Shown here piece by piece: positions 53,090 to 62,283 of a stretch of DNA of 64,000 bases (position 1 is its first letter; each line of letters opens with the position of its first letter). This DNA comes from Vagococcus salmoninarum (lineage in GTDB: Bacteria > Bacillota > Bacilli > Lactobacillales > Vagococcaceae). A program made the position numbers and the translations under genes. The notes under the pieces were generated by a model. That model was not told where the DNA came from. It made no database searches and saw nothing but the letters and a program-made list of their open reading frames with translations. The DNA lies in assembly GCF_003987495.1 (NCBI RefSeq), contig NZ_NGJU01000001.1, positions 186,001 through 250,000 of the forward strand, written 5' to 3'.

Positions 53090-55918
53090 ATGAAACGTAG
53101 TGAAAAGATCTATTTATATGTCAGCAAACAGACTAGCGGGTTGAAGGAAAAGGATGTTACCGCAGAAAGTGGCATTACTACCCAAGAAGTTGCTGATGAA
53201 TTTGACATACAACGGTCAAATGCAAGTAAAGATCTCAACGGTTTAGTTAAAGATGGCTTATTAGCTAAGATTGATGGGCGACCTGTTCGTTATATTGAAA
53301 GTCGCTTAGTTTCGCCAACCTTGCACTCTGAAAGTCAGAGTCGAGGCAAGCAAGTCCCTCAAAGCCAAGGGCCAGAGCTGACAGAAGATATTTTCCAACA
53401 AGTCATTGGTGGCAAGGGCAGTATGAAAGTTCCTATCGAACAAGCTAAGGCGGCAATTTTATATCCACCTCGAGGGTTAAATTGTTTAATTACTGGTGCT
53501 ACAGGTTCTGGGAAAACGCATTTTGCTCATATTATGTTTGAATTCGCTAAAGCGAAAGGGGTTATCACCGGTCACCAAGAGCTAGTTGTCTTTAACTGTG
53601 CCGATTACGCCCATAACTCAGAACTTTTAATGAGTCATTTATTTGGCTATGCTGCCGGCGCCTTTACTGGAGCGGTCACTGCCAAAGAAGGCTTAATCGA
53701 AAAAGCAGATGGGGGGATTTTGTTCTTAGATGAAATTCACCGCTTGCCACCAGAAGGCCAAGAGATGATTTTTTACTTTATGGATCATGGGATGTTCAAT
53801 CGCTTAGGGGAAACGATGAAAGAGCGTAAAGCGGAAGTCCGGATTATTTGCGCTACGACTGAAGATACGACCTCTTATTTGTTAAGCACCTTTGTCCGAC
53901 GGATTCCTATTAGTATCCAGTTACCTAATTTTAACCAAAGACAAACTAAAGAAAAGGTTGACTTAGTCAAGTTGATGGTCGGCATTGAAGCCGAACGAAT
54001 TCAGCGCAAAATCTCCTTAACGGAAGATGTTGTTAAAGCTTTAATTGGCAGTGTGACTTATGGTAACGTAGGGCAATTAAAATCAAACATTCAGTTAATT
54101 TGTGCTCGTAGTTTTTTAAGCCAAATGGAACAACAAGAAATTGTGATTACTTTAACTGACTTAACGGAAGAAGTTAAAGTAGGTTTAAGCCACTTAGCAA
54201 ATAATCGACCAATGCTAGCGGAACTGTCTCAGTCATTAGAACCAGTGATGGCAGTATTACCTAATCAAAACTTGCTGCCTCACTTAATTGATGCTTATGA
54301 ATTACCATATGACCTTTATCAAATTATTGGGGAAAAAGCCTCAGTCTTAAAAGAAGATGGGGTTGACCAAGAATCAATTAATCAGTTCATCATGACTGAT
54401 ATTAATGTCCATTTGAAATCTTTTTACAAAAACCATGGCTTAACTTTTGACATTGAGAACAAACTAGCAGAAATTGTTGAACAAAAGATTATTGATCTCA
54501 CAAAGAAAGTTTATGAAGTAGCGAAAGAACAGTTAAATGATCATTTTCAAGTCAACTTTATTTACGCCATGAGTTTGCATATTAGTTCGTTTTTAAAACG
54601 TCATCAAATTAAAGAGGAACGGCCGGAAGATCGTAAACGGAACGAAAGTATTCGGAAAATGGTCATCGAGTATCCAGCTGAATATGACGTGGCCTTAATT
54701 ATTAAACAGTTGATTTTGGAAGATTATCAAATCGAAATCCCGTTAGAAGAAGTTGAATACTTAACGATTTTGCTCGTTTCTTTGAAAAAAGAAAAAGGCA
54801 AAGGTCGGATTGGAGTCATTGTTGCCGCCCATGGCAATAGTACGGCATCTAGTATGGTACAAGTCGTTAAGCAATTATTTGGCAGTGATAATTTATTAGC
54901 AGTCGACATGCCTTTAGAAATGAAACCAAAGACAGCCTTAGAAGAAATCATCAAAGCTGTTGAAGTCGTTGATAATGGGAGTGGGGTCATGTTACTCGTT
55001 GATATGGGTTCTTTAGGAACGTTTGGTGATGAAATCTATCGCCGAACCGGGGTCCAAATTCGCACGATTGATATGGTGACTACGGCTGTGGTTTTAGAAG
55101 TTGCTCGTAAGACTGAACTATTAGATACTGATTTAGATATGTTATTCCAGTCAGTTAAGAATTTCCAAGGTTACGGTGACGCCCTTAATCCTGAGGTAGC
55201 AGTTGTCGAAACTCCTGTCATTAGCTTACAACCACAGGAATTGAAAAAAGCGATTGTGGCAATCTGTGCATCAGGTCAAGGAACCGCTCGGCGGATGAAA
55301 TCAATTATTGAAAAATATCTGGCTGAATTTGGCGAAACCAATTTAGAAGTTTTACCAATCTCGGTTGTTGAGATGTCCTCAGTTTTGAAAGAGCTACAAG
55401 CTGAGTATCACTTAGTAGCTGTGACTGGGATTGTCGATCCAGAAATTGGTGTCAGCTACATCCCTATGGAATTACTCTTTTCTGGTGAAGCGAAAAGCAT
55501 TTTACAAGAGTTAGTCATTGATGCCGAAGGGGAACTTTTTGAAGCAACGGTTTTAGACGACACTCAGACGTGGCAATTTTGTGAAACTTATTTAAGTGAA
55601 CAATTTACTTTCATCAATCCCATTAAAGTGCTGCCAGTATTTTGGGAGTTTACTAGCCAATTGATTGAATTAAGGCAAATCGCGGAAGAACATGCCTTTA
55701 GAATTAATATGATTACTCATCTAGGGGCGATGATTGAGCGCTTGCTAAAAGAAGATTACTTAACACTACCACCAGAGGAAAGGTATGATCGTGAAAATCC
55801 AGAGGCGAAGCTGATTGATACCCAGACTAATCTGATTGAAGAAGCCTTACTAGTCTCAGTGCCAGAGGGCGAACGCTATTATTTATTACAAATACTAAAC
55901 AATACACTAATGGAATAA
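53090..55918 (+). CDS. LevR/ManR-type sigma-54-dependent PRD activator
   Basis: 942 aa from ATG 53090 (preferred over GTG 53072). Order of domains: winged HTH (about 1-75); AAA+ sigma-54 interaction domain with Walker A GATGSGKTHFA, the GAFTGA loop and Walker B ILFLDEIHRL; PRD1 (about 430-540); EIIA-Man domain (GVIVAAHGNSTASSM); Gat-type IIB domain (AICASGQGTARRM, cysteine); PRD2 (about 830-930). PTS phosphorylation of the PRDs and EIIA sets its activity. It lies upstream of a canonical sigma-54 promoter driving the mannose PTS operon, its expected target. Confidence 0.95.
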   Translation: MKRSEKIYLYVSKQTSGLKEKDVTAESGITTQEVADEFDIQRSNASKDLNGLVKDGLLAKIDGRPVRYIESRLVSPTLHSESQSRGKQVPQSQGPELTEDIFQQVIGGKGSMKVPIEQAKAAILYPPRGLNCLITGATGSGKTHFAHIMFEFAKAKGVITGHQELVVFNCADYAHNSELLMSHLFGYAAGAFTGAVTAKEGLIEKADGGILFLDEIHRLPPEGQEMIFYFMDHGMFNRLGETMKERKAEVRIICATTEDTTSYLLSTFVRRIPISIQLPNFNQRQTKEKVDLVKLMVGIEAERIQRKISLTEDVVKALIGSVTYGNVGQLKSNIQLICARSFLSQMEQQEIVITLTDLTEEVKVGLSHLANNRPMLAELSQSLEPVMAVLPNQNLLPHLIDAYELPYDLYQIIGEKASVLKEDGVDQESINQFIMTDINVHLKSFYKNHGLTFDIENKLAEIVEQKIIDLTKKVYEVAKEQLNDHFQVNFIYAMSLHISSFLKRHQIKEERPEDRKRNESIRKMVIEYPAEYDVALIIKQLILEDYQIEIPLEEVEYLTILLVSLKKEKGKGRIGVIVAAHGNSTASSMVQVVKQLFGSDNLLAVDMPLEMKPKTALEEIIKAVEVVDNGSGVMLLVDMGSLGTFGDEIYRRTGVQIRTIDMVTTAVVLEVARKTELLDTDLDMLFQSVKNFQGYGDALNPEVAVVETPVISLQPQELKKAIVAICASGQGTARRMKSIIEKYLAEFGETNLEVLPISVVEMSSVLKELQAEYHLVAVTGIVDPEIGVSYIPMELLFSGEAKSILQELVIDAEGELFEATVLDDTQTWQFCETYLSEQFTFINPIKVLPVFWEFTSQLIELRQIAEEHAFRINMITHLGAMIERLLKEDYLTLPPEERYDRENPEAKLIDTQTNLIEEALLVSVPEGERYYLLQILNNTLME

Positions 55919-55940
55919 TCAACTTAGTGTATACCTATCT

Positions 55941-55972
55941 AAACAATACACTAATCAGTGTATTGTTTTTTT
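55941..55972 (+). terminator. Intrinsic terminator of the levR-type gene
   Basis: AAACAATACACT (55941-55952) pairs with AGTGTATTGTTT (55957-55968), 4-nt loop, then T. Confidence 0.9.
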
Positions 55973-56028
55973 GTCTTAGAATAGGGGAAAGGTAATAATA
56001 GCAGCCTTTCTAATGAATACACTAGAGT

Positions 56029-56045
56029 TGGCACGGAACTTGCAT
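56029..56045 (+). promoter_or_regulatory. Sigma-54 (RpoN) promoter of the mannose PTS operon
   Basis: TGGCAC-GGAAC-TTGCAT, an exact match to the -24/-12 consensus TGGCAC-N5-TTGCW. The sigma-54 activator is encoded immediately upstream. Transcription should start about 12 nt after the -12 GC, before the IIB start at 56091. Confidence 0.93.
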
Positions 56046-56090
56046 ATATTAAGGAGAGTCAAGAACATTGAGTTAAAGGAGCGGAGTGTT

Positions 56091-56588
56091 TTGGGAATTG
56101 ATATCCGATTAGTCAGAATAGATGATCGCCTAGTTCATGGTCAAGTAGCGACAGTCTGGGCCAAACGTTTAGATATTCAACGGATCTTAGTTGTCAGTGA
56201 TGCAGTGACGAAAGATAATTTACGGAAGACCCTCTTACAACAAGCGGCGCCACCGAATATTAAAGTCAATGTCATAACTGTGGCCAAGATGATTGAAATA
56301 TACTCCAATCGATTGTTTAACGATGTTCGTGTCATTCTTTTGTTTACGAACCCAACGGAAGTTGCCGATATTGTCAAAGCGGGAATTTTTGTTCCTTCAA
56401 TTAATATTGGAGCCATGGGTTACACAGCAGGTAAGAAAATGATTTCTAACACTGTTGCCGTTAATAAAGAAGATTTAGTGGCTTTTAAATTTCTGAATAG
56501 TATCGGTATTGAGCTAGAAATTCGTAAAGTAATTACTGATAGTAAACAGAACTTAATGGATGTTTTAAAAAAAGCTAAAGTCATTTAG
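56091..56588 (+). CDS. Mannose-type PTS IIB component (stand-alone)
   Basis: 165 aa from a TTG start at 56091; an ATG at 56013 lies upstream of the sigma-54 promoter and cannot be used. AAAGGAG (9 nt) and GGAG (4 nt) precede the TTG. The signature VRIDDRLVHGQVATVWAK includes the phospho-histidine. It resembles the IIB domain of the IIAB protein that follows, so it is an extra phosphocarrier, as in the E. faecalis mpt operon. Confidence 0.85.
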   Translation: MGIDIRLVRIDDRLVHGQVATVWAKRLDIQRILVVSDAVTKDNLRKTLLQQAAPPNIKVNVITVAKMIEIYSNRLFNDVRVILLFTNPTEVADIVKAGIFVPSINIGAMGYTAGKKMISNTVAVNKEDLVAFKFLNSIGIELEIRKVITDSKQNLMDVLKKAKVI

Positions 56589-56742
56589 CTCTTTAAAAGA
56601 TCAGCTTGAGAGGATGTGGTTCGTTAGGGTGTTGACGGTCATGGATTGAATAGGCATCAAGTCAGCTATTTTTATTTTATTAATCATTTATCGTGATGAC
56701 TATTTGAAAAATGAAGACAAATTATTTAGGAGGGATTAAAAC

Positions 56743-57726
56743 ATGGTAGGAATTATTCTTGCAAGTCATGGCGAATTTGCTGAAGGCATCATGCAATCAG
56801 GCTCAATGATTTTCGGTGAACAAGAGAAAGTCAAAGCAGTAACATTAATGCCAAGTGAAGGACCGGACGATTTAAAAGCGAAGCTAGAAGAGGCAATTGC
56901 ATCTTTTGGTGAAGGTAGCGAAGTGCTATTTTTAGTTGATTTATGGGGTGGCACACCATTTAACCAAGCGAACAGCTTGTTTGAAGACAACAAAGACAAA
57001 TGGGCCATCGTTTCTGGCTTAAACTTACCAATGCTAATTGAAGCCTACGCTTCACGTTTATCAATGGATTCAGCTCATGAGATTGCTAAACACATTTTAG
57101 TAGTAGCAAAAGAAGGCTTGAAAGTGAAGCCTGAAAGCTTAGAAACAGTTGTGGAAAAACCAGTTGTGGCAGAAGTAAAACAAAAAAGTTTACCTGCTGG
57201 CACAGTTGTTGGCGATGGCAAACTGAAAATTGGTTTGGCTCGTGTTGACTCACGTTTACTACATGGTCAAGTAGCAACGGCTTGGACAAAATCGATTTTA
57301 CCAAATCGGATTATTGTTGTTTCAGATGCAGTTGCGAAAGACAACATGCGTAAAAAATTAATCGAACAAGCAGCGCCTCCAGGTGTGAAAGCGAATGTTA
57401 TTCCAGTGGATAAAATGATTGAAATTTCAAAAGATCCTCGCTTTGGTAATACGAAAGCTTTATTATTGTTTGAAAATCCTCAAGATGTGTTACGAGCAAT
57501 CGATGGCGGTGTTGAGATTTCAGAACTTAATATTGGTTCAATGGCGCACTCAGTTGGTAAAGTGGTTGTTAGTAAAGTCTTATCATTAGGTAACGATGAC
57601 GTTAAAGCTTTTGAAGCGATGAAAGCTCAAGGGATTAAATTTGATGTCCGTAAAGTGCCAAATGATTCAAGTGCCAACATGGATGAATTAATTAAAAAAG
57701 CTAAGTCAGAATTAGCAAAAGGGTAA
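56743..57726 (+). CDS. manX: Mannose/glucose PTS IIAB component
   Basis: 327 aa. IIA domain (1-130) with [11 protein letters not shown] (phospho-histidine about residue 9) and [11 protein letters not shown]; a linker about 135-160; IIB domain with [17 protein letters not shown] (phospho-histidine about 175). Main phosphotransfer protein of the mannose/glucose permease, also a signal to LevR-type regulators. AGGAGG ribosome site. Confidence 0.94.
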   Translation: MVGIILASHGEFAEGIMQSGSMIFGEQEKVKAVTLMPSEGPDDLKAKLEEAIASFGEGSEVLFLVDLWGGTPFNQANSLFEDNKDKWAIVSGLNLPMLIEAYASRLSMDSAHEIAKHILVVAKEGLKVKPESLETVVEKPVVAEVKQKSLPAGTVVGDGKLKIGLARVDSRLLHGQVATAWTKSILPNRIIVVSDAVAKDNMRKKLIEQAAPPGVKANVIPVDKMIEISKDPRFGNTKALLLFENPQDVLRAIDGGVEISELNIGSMAHSVGKVVVSKVLSLGNDDVKAFEAMKAQGIKFDVRKVPNDSSANMDELIKKAKSELAKG

Positions 57727-57762
57727 TGTCACACCAAACTCAAATTAAATAGGAGGCTTATT

Positions 57763-58578
57763 ATGTCTATTATATCAATTATTTTAGTAATATTAATTGC
57801 TTTTCTAGCGGGAATGGAAGGAATTCTTGATGAATTCCAATTCCATCAACCACTAGTAGCATGTACGTTAATCGGATTAGTTACAGGTAACTTAACCGCT
57901 GGTATTATTCTTGGAGGAACACTACAAATGATCGCACTTGGTTGGGCGAACATTGGTGCAGCTGTTGCACCAGATGCTGCGTTAGCATCAGTTGCTTCCG
58001 CAATTATTTTAGTTAAAGCTTTAGGAGCTGAAAATATTTCAGTTAAAGATGCAGTCTCATCTTCAATCGCCATTGCAGTACCTTTAGCAGTAGCTGGCCT
58101 ATTCTTAACAATGGTTGTTCGTACCTTAGCTGTGCCAATTGTCCACATGATGGATACAGCAGCTGAAGAAGGCAACATTAAAAAAATCGAAATCTTACAC
58201 TTATCAGCAGTTGCAATGCAAGGTGTGCGGATTGCGATTCCAGCAGCAGCATTACTATTTATTCCAGCTGCTTCAGTTCAAGCGGTATTAGAATCAATGC
58301 CTGCTTGGTTAACAGACGGTATGGCAATCGGTGGTGGTATGGTTGTTGCCGTAGGTTACGCTTTAGTTATTAACATGATGGCAACAAAAGAAGTTTGGCC
58401 ATTCTTCGCAATTGGTTTCGTCGTAGCGGCGATTTCACAATTAACATTAATCGCTCTTGGTGCCCTTGGTGTTGCTTTAGCATTCATCTACTTGAACCTA
58501 TCTAAAATGGGTGGCTCTTCAAATGGTGGCGGCAGCAATTCTGGTGACCCATTAGACGACATATTGAATGACTATTAA
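57763..58578 (+). CDS. manY: Mannose/glucose PTS IIC component
   Basis: 271 aa, hydrophobic, EIIC-Man features (FLAGMEGILDEFQFHQPLVACTLIGLVTGNL, GGTLQMIALGWANIGAAVAPDAALASVASAI). It forms the sugar channel with IID. The Gly/Ser/Asn-rich tail GGSSNGGGSNSGDP is typical of Firmicute homologues. Confidence 0.94.
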   Translation: MSIISIILVILIAFLAGMEGILDEFQFHQPLVACTLIGLVTGNLTAGIILGGTLQMIALGWANIGAAVAPDAALASVASAIILVKALGAENISVKDAVSSSIAIAVPLAVAGLFLTMVVRTLAVPIVHMMDTAAEEGNIKKIEILHLSAVAMQGVRIAIPAAALLFIPAASVQAVLESMPAWLTDGMAIGGGMVVAVGYALVINMMATKEVWPFFAIGFVVAAISQLTLIALGALGVALAFIYLNLSKMGGSSNGGGSNSGDPLDDILNDY

Positions 58579-58599
58579 TCCTGAAGGAGGAGAAGAAAA

Positions 58600-59511
58600 A
58601 TGGCAGAAAAAATTGAATTAACTAAAAAAGATCGTTTAGCTGTAGCATGGCGCTCGACGTTTATCCAAGGTTCTTGGAACTACGAACGGATGCAAAATGG
58701 TGGCTGGGCGTACTCAATGATTCCCGCAATTAAAAAATTATATACAAGTAAAGAAGACCAATCAGCAGCGCTGAAACGTCACTTAGAATTCTTTAATACT
58801 CACCCTTACATTGCTTCACCAATTTTAGGTGTAACTTTAGCACTTGAAGAAGAGCGTGCCAATGGTGCCCCAGTTGATGATGTAGCAATTCAAGGGGTTA
58901 AAGTTGGTATGATGGGTCCTTTAGCTGGTGTTGGTGATCCAGTATTCTGGTTTACTGTTCGCCCAATGTTAGGAGCCTTAGGCGCATCATTAGCTATGGC
59001 CGGTAATATTATGGGACCAATTATTTTCTTCGTTGCATGGAACTTAATTCGTTGGGCTTTCATGTGGTACACTCAAGAATTCGGCTACAAAGCTGGTTCT
59101 AAAATCACTGATGACCTTTCTGGTGGCTTGTTACAAGATGTTACTAAAGGAGCTTCAATTCTTGGAATGTTCGTCTTAGCTGCCCTCGTTCAGCGGTGGG
59201 TTTCGATTCAATTCCAACCAATCGTTTCTGTCGTTAAACTAGACGATGGTGCATTCATTAAGTGGAATGAACTACCGGCTGGCGGCGAAGGCATTCGTTC
59301 AGCCTTTGAGCAAGTTGGTCAAGGTTTAGCTCTATCTGCTGATAAAGTCACTAGTTTACAAGATAACTTGGATCAATTAATTCCAGGTTTAGCACCGTTA
59401 TTATTAACATTCGGTTGTATGTGGTTACTGAAGAAAAAAGTCAGCCCAATCGTGATTATCTTAGGATTATTCGTTGTTGGGATTGGTGGACATTTAATCG
59501 GTTTACTATAA
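58600..59511 (+). CDS. manZ: Mannose/glucose PTS IID component
   Basis: 303 aa. EIID signatures RSTFIQGSWNYERMQNGGWAYSMIPAIKKLY, RHLEFFNTHPYIASPILG and VKVGMMGPLAGVGDPVFWFTVRPMLG. It has the extra external segment (about residues 205-250) seen in Man-PTS that serve as class IIa bacteriocin receptors. Functions with IIC as the membrane unit. Confidence 0.94.
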   Translation: MAEKIELTKKDRLAVAWRSTFIQGSWNYERMQNGGWAYSMIPAIKKLYTSKEDQSAALKRHLEFFNTHPYIASPILGVTLALEEERANGAPVDDVAIQGVKVGMMGPLAGVGDPVFWFTVRPMLGALGASLAMAGNIMGPIIFFVAWNLIRWAFMWYTQEFGYKAGSKITDDLSGGLLQDVTKGASILGMFVLAALVQRWVSIQFQPIVSVVKLDDGAFIKWNELPAGGEGIRSAFEQVGQGLALSADKVTSLQDNLDQLIPGLAPLLLTFGCMWLLKKKVSPIVIILGLFVVGIGGHLIGLL

Positions 59512-59523
59512 AATTGTTTTTTT

Positions 59524-59551
59524 GGGCTCGGGCTTAGTCCCGAGCTTTTTG
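59524..59551 (+). terminator. Intrinsic terminator of the mannose PTS operon
   Basis: GCTCGGG (59526-59532) pairs with CCCGAGC (59539-59545), followed by TTTTT. Confidence 0.88.
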
Positions 59552-59635
59552 TTTATTAAGTTAATTTATAGTAGGAGTTATGTCAGTAAGTAAGGTATAA
59601 TTAATTAGTAGAGACTAAGAGGAAGAGGCGAAGAA

Positions 59636-60016
59636 ATGGTTCAATCTATCAATACTAAAGTCGATTTAATTATGGACGCCACAGCGTTCACAGGTTTAAC
59701 CGATTACGGTAAAATAATGATTGGTGACAAAGGTTTTGAGTTTTATAACGATCGTGACAAGCGGAAATTTATTCAAATCCCTTGGGAAGAAGTTAATTAC
59801 GTCTTAGCGTCAGTCATGTTTAAAGGCAAATGGATTCCTCGTTATGCCATTGAAACAAAGAAGAATGGCACGTATACTTTTTCTTCTAAGGAACCTAAAA
59901 CTGTCCTACGAGGGATTCGCAAGTATGTGCCTTCAGAGCAGATGAAGCAGTCATTAGGTGTAACAGACGTTCTTAAACGAAGCTTTAAAGCCATTGGTAA
60001 AAAGAAAACAAAATAA
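59636..60016 (+). CDS. manO: ManO-like DUF956 protein
   Basis: 126 aa, the small cytoplasmic protein (DUF956) found after mannose PTS operons in lactic acid bacteria. It has a beta-rich PH-like fold pattern (GKIMIGDKGFEFYNDRDKRKFIQIPWEEVNYVLASVMFKGKWIPRYAI) and a basic C-terminus. It has its own TATAAT near 59599. A role in tuning Man-PTS expression or activity is suggested by context only. Confidence 0.85.
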   Translation: MVQSINTKVDLIMDATAFTGLTDYGKIMIGDKGFEFYNDRDKRKFIQIPWEEVNYVLASVMFKGKWIPRYAIETKKNGTYTFSSKEPKTVLRGIRKYVPSEQMKQSLGVTDVLKRSFKAIGKKKTK

Positions 60017-60018
60017 GA

Positions 60019-60056
60019 AAACATCAACTGATAATGTCAGCTGATGTTTTTTTATT
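60019..60056. terminator. Bidirectional terminator between manO and the convergent LysR gene
   Basis: AAACATCA-CTGA pairs with TCAG-TGATGTTT (one mismatch), with A-run and T-run on the two sides. Confidence 0.85.
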
Positions 60057-60060
60057 TTGC

Positions 60061-60966
60061 TTACAAACCTAAGTTTCCTTGACTGAAATCTGTGGCTAAT
60101 TCCAGTAAGACACTATTAAACTCACTTTGATAATTATTAAGATGATGAAGTTTACGATTAATAATTAAACTCAAATAAAATTTAGGGCCATTTTCAATCT
60201 GTACTCGCACAAGCTTCGAGCGATCTTTGACTAAGATATCGCTCATAAAAGCAACCATATCTGTTGAAGAGGCAATGGCTAAAGCTGTTTGAATTTCTTT
60301 TGTATAAAGGGTTTGAGGGGCTTCCAAGCGATTGTCTGTCACCCATTTCTCAAAAATGCGTTGATGAGTGTAGCCTTGTTCTAATGAAATAAATAATTGA
60401 TCTTGAATATCTGCTGCAGTCAAATACGATTCATCAGCTAAAGAATTGGTTTTAGAAACCCAGAGAGCTAAGGTTTCTTGAGTTAGTGGCACTTGAATAA
60501 TATCCTCTTCAGGAATTAGTTCCACATCGCTACCGATAATACTTATAGGGACTTGACCGCTACGAACTAAGTCTAACATCACGTCGGAACTTTCTTCTTC
60601 GATCAATTTCATCGAAGAAGCAAACTTAGTTAAATAGGGCATTAACTGGGTCATAAAATGGCCACCAATCGTTGGTAGAAAGCCAAAGTAGACAATTTGA
60701 TGTTTAAAATCATGAATTTCTTCTGTTACTTCATCAATTGATTTCAAGATTTTTTTGGAATGTTTCAGTAAAATTTCACCAGTCTCAGTCAAACTAAGAT
60801 TCTTGTGAATTCTTTTTCTATCAATTAAGACCGTGTCAAGTTCATCTTCTAAGCGTTTTAGAGCCAGTGAAATGGACGGTTGGGAGATATAAAAATGCTT
60901 AGCGGTTGTAGTAAAACTTAGAGATTCGGCCAGGTGTTTAAAGTAAGTTAAGTCTTTTAAATTCAA
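60061..60966 (-). CDS. LysR-family regulator (CidR-like)
   Basis: 301 aa from a TTG start at 60966 preceded by GGAGG; the in-frame extension upstream encodes hydrophobic, non-family sequence and is ignored. N-terminal HTH (LNLKDLTYFKHLAESLSFTTTAKHFYISQPSISLALKRLE), then the effector-binding domain. Divergent from lrgA/lrgB homologues, as CidR is in staphylococci, enterococci and bacilli, where it responds to acetate or pyruvate metabolism. Confidence 0.85.
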   Translation of the reverse strand: MNLKDLTYFKHLAESLSFTTTAKHFYISQPSISLALKRLEDELDTVLIDRKRIHKNLSLTETGEILLKHSKKILKSIDEVTEEIHDFKHQIVYFGFLPTIGGHFMTQLMPYLTKFASSMKLIEEESSDVMLDLVRSGQVPISIIGSDVELIPEEDIIQVPLTQETLALWVSKTNSLADESYLTAADIQDQLFISLEQGYTHQRIFEKWVTDNRLEAPQTLYTKEIQTALAIASSTDMVAFMSDILVKDRSKLVRVQIENGPKFYLSLIINRKLHHLNNYQSEFNSVLLELATDFSQGNLGL

Positions 60967-61010
60967 AGTGATTCCTCCGTTGATTGTGAATTTTAACACA
61001 TAAACAATAG

Positions 61011-61094
61011 TTATAAGAAAGCTCTTCGCATAAGTTTTACTTATAATATCATAAATAAACAGTATTATCCAAAGAAAGAACCCCGTGCTATAGT
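61011..61094 (+). promoter_or_regulatory. LysR-type inverted repeat and promoter of the LrgAB operon
   Basis: TTATAAG (61011-61017) and CTTATAA (61040-61046) form an inverted repeat in the divergent region. An extended -10 TGCTATAGT at 61086-61094 precedes the lrgA-type start. Likely LysR control, with the operator upstream of the promoter. Confidence 0.45.
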
Positions 61095-61139
61095 AATGCC
61101 ATTGAAACGTTACCAAGCGTTGAGAAAGGCGTGACTTAA

Positions 61140-61532
61140 TTGAAGTTAATTAAACAACTTTTTTGGATCTTTTTATTTTCACTCTTAGGCGAACTAGTTT
61201 CAACTTTAATAGCTAACTATATTGCAATACCTGGCAGTGTGATTGGCATGGTCTTACTATTTTTCGCTTTACATTATAACTGGTTACAGATGGAGCAAGT
61301 TGATGATGTCGGAACGTGGCTGACTAATAATATGGGCATCTTTTTCGTGCCAGCAGGAGTCGGGCTTTTAGCTAACTTTGGTGTCTTAGCCAATACTTGG
61401 TGGCAACTGTTAATTATTATGGCAGTAACTACTATTCTGATGATTGCCTTTGTTGGGCGGATTGTTCAAAGTGTTAAAAAGCGGAGTGATCAAGGCAGTG
61501 AGACTAGTAAAGGAGGAGAAAGTCATGTTTGA
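61140..61532 (+). CDS. CidA/LrgA-family membrane protein
   Basis: 130 aa, four membrane helices, holin-like family (LGELVSTLIANYIAIPGSVIGMVLLFFAL, NNMGIFFVPAGVGLL). TTG start. Overlaps the LrgB-type gene by 8 nt. LrgA/B-type pairs were first tied to murein hydrolase control and later shown in Streptococcus mutans and Bacillus subtilis (PftAB) to import pyruvate. Confidence 0.9.
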   Translation: MKLIKQLFWIFLFSLLGELVSTLIANYIAIPGSVIGMVLLFFALHYNWLQMEQVDDVGTWLTNNMGIFFVPAGVGLLANFGVLANTWWQLLIIMAVTTILMIAFVGRIVQSVKKRSDQGSETSKGGESHV

Positions 61533-62229
61533 TGAATTATTGATGAGTCCTTACTTGTGGATTGTGTTAACCGCAGGCCTTTACTTAGTAGCTGGTAAGT
61601 TAAATGCTAAATGGCCAAATCCTTTGTTTACCCCCTTAGTCTTTTCGATTATTGTGATTATTTTAATATTATTAGTCACTGATATTTCTTTAGAAACTTA
61701 TCGTTCAGGTGGCCAATTTTTTAGTCTCTTTGTTACTCCGGCGACAGTTGCTTTAGCAATTAAGCTAGAGAAAAATTTTGTGTATTTAAAAAAATACTAC
61801 AAAGCAATCTTAACTGGTATTTTCTCAGGTGTGATTTTTCACACATTAATGATTTACTTATTTGCTTTATTGTTCCATTTTGATCGCAGTATGGTAGCAA
61901 CATTGATTCCGAAATCGATAACGACAGCGATTGCCGTTGGAGTCTCAGGCTCCTTAGGGGGAATTGTGTCACTAACAGTGGCAGTGGTAGTTTTTACTGG
62001 TGTTATCGGGGCCTTAGTTGGACCAACTGTTTTCAAAGTCTTTAAAATCAATGACCCAGTAGCACAAGGCATTGCTTTAGGTAGTTCTTCTCATGCAATG
62101 GGAACTGCCAAAGCGATTGAACTTGGTGAAGTTCAAGGGGCAATGTCAGGTTTGTCGATTGTGGTGACAGGAATTGTCGTCGTGATTCTCGTACCATTGA
62201 CAGCACCGATTACTAATTTATTATTTTAA
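61525..62229 (+). CDS. CidB/LrgB-family membrane protein
   Basis: 234 aa from ATG 61525, which follows AGGAGGAG; multiple membrane helices and the LrgB features NPLFTPLVFS, TPATVALAI, SITTAIAVGVSGSLGGI and GIALGSSSHAMGTAKAIELG. Partner of the preceding CidA/LrgA-type protein. Lactate oxidase is encoded next, which favours a pyruvate/lactate transport role. Confidence 0.9.
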   Translation: MFDELLMSPYLWIVLTAGLYLVAGKLNAKWPNPLFTPLVFSIIVIILILLVTDISLETYRSGGQFFSLFVTPATVALAIKLEKNFVYLKKYYKAILTGIFSGVIFHTLMIYLFALLFHFDRSMVATLIPKSITTAIAVGVSGSLGGIVSLTVAVVVFTGVIGALVGPTVFKVFKINDPVAQGIALGSSSHAMGTAKAIELGEVQGAMSGLSIVVTGIVVVILVPLTAPITNLLF

Positions 62230-62283
62230 ACTTAGGTATAACGGAACTTAAAAACTAAAAATAGCAAAGGATGGTTGATAATA

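Noticed and set aside
56013-56090. Longer N-terminus for the stand-alone IIB
   Set aside because: The ATG at 56013 lies upstream of the exact sigma-54 promoter, and the added residues are not part of the IIB family.
60967-61116. N-terminal extension of the CidR-like LysR protein with a hydrophobic stretch
   Set aside because: LysR proteins begin at the HTH; GGAGG with TTG at 60966 gives the normal length, and the extension overlaps the divergent promoter region.
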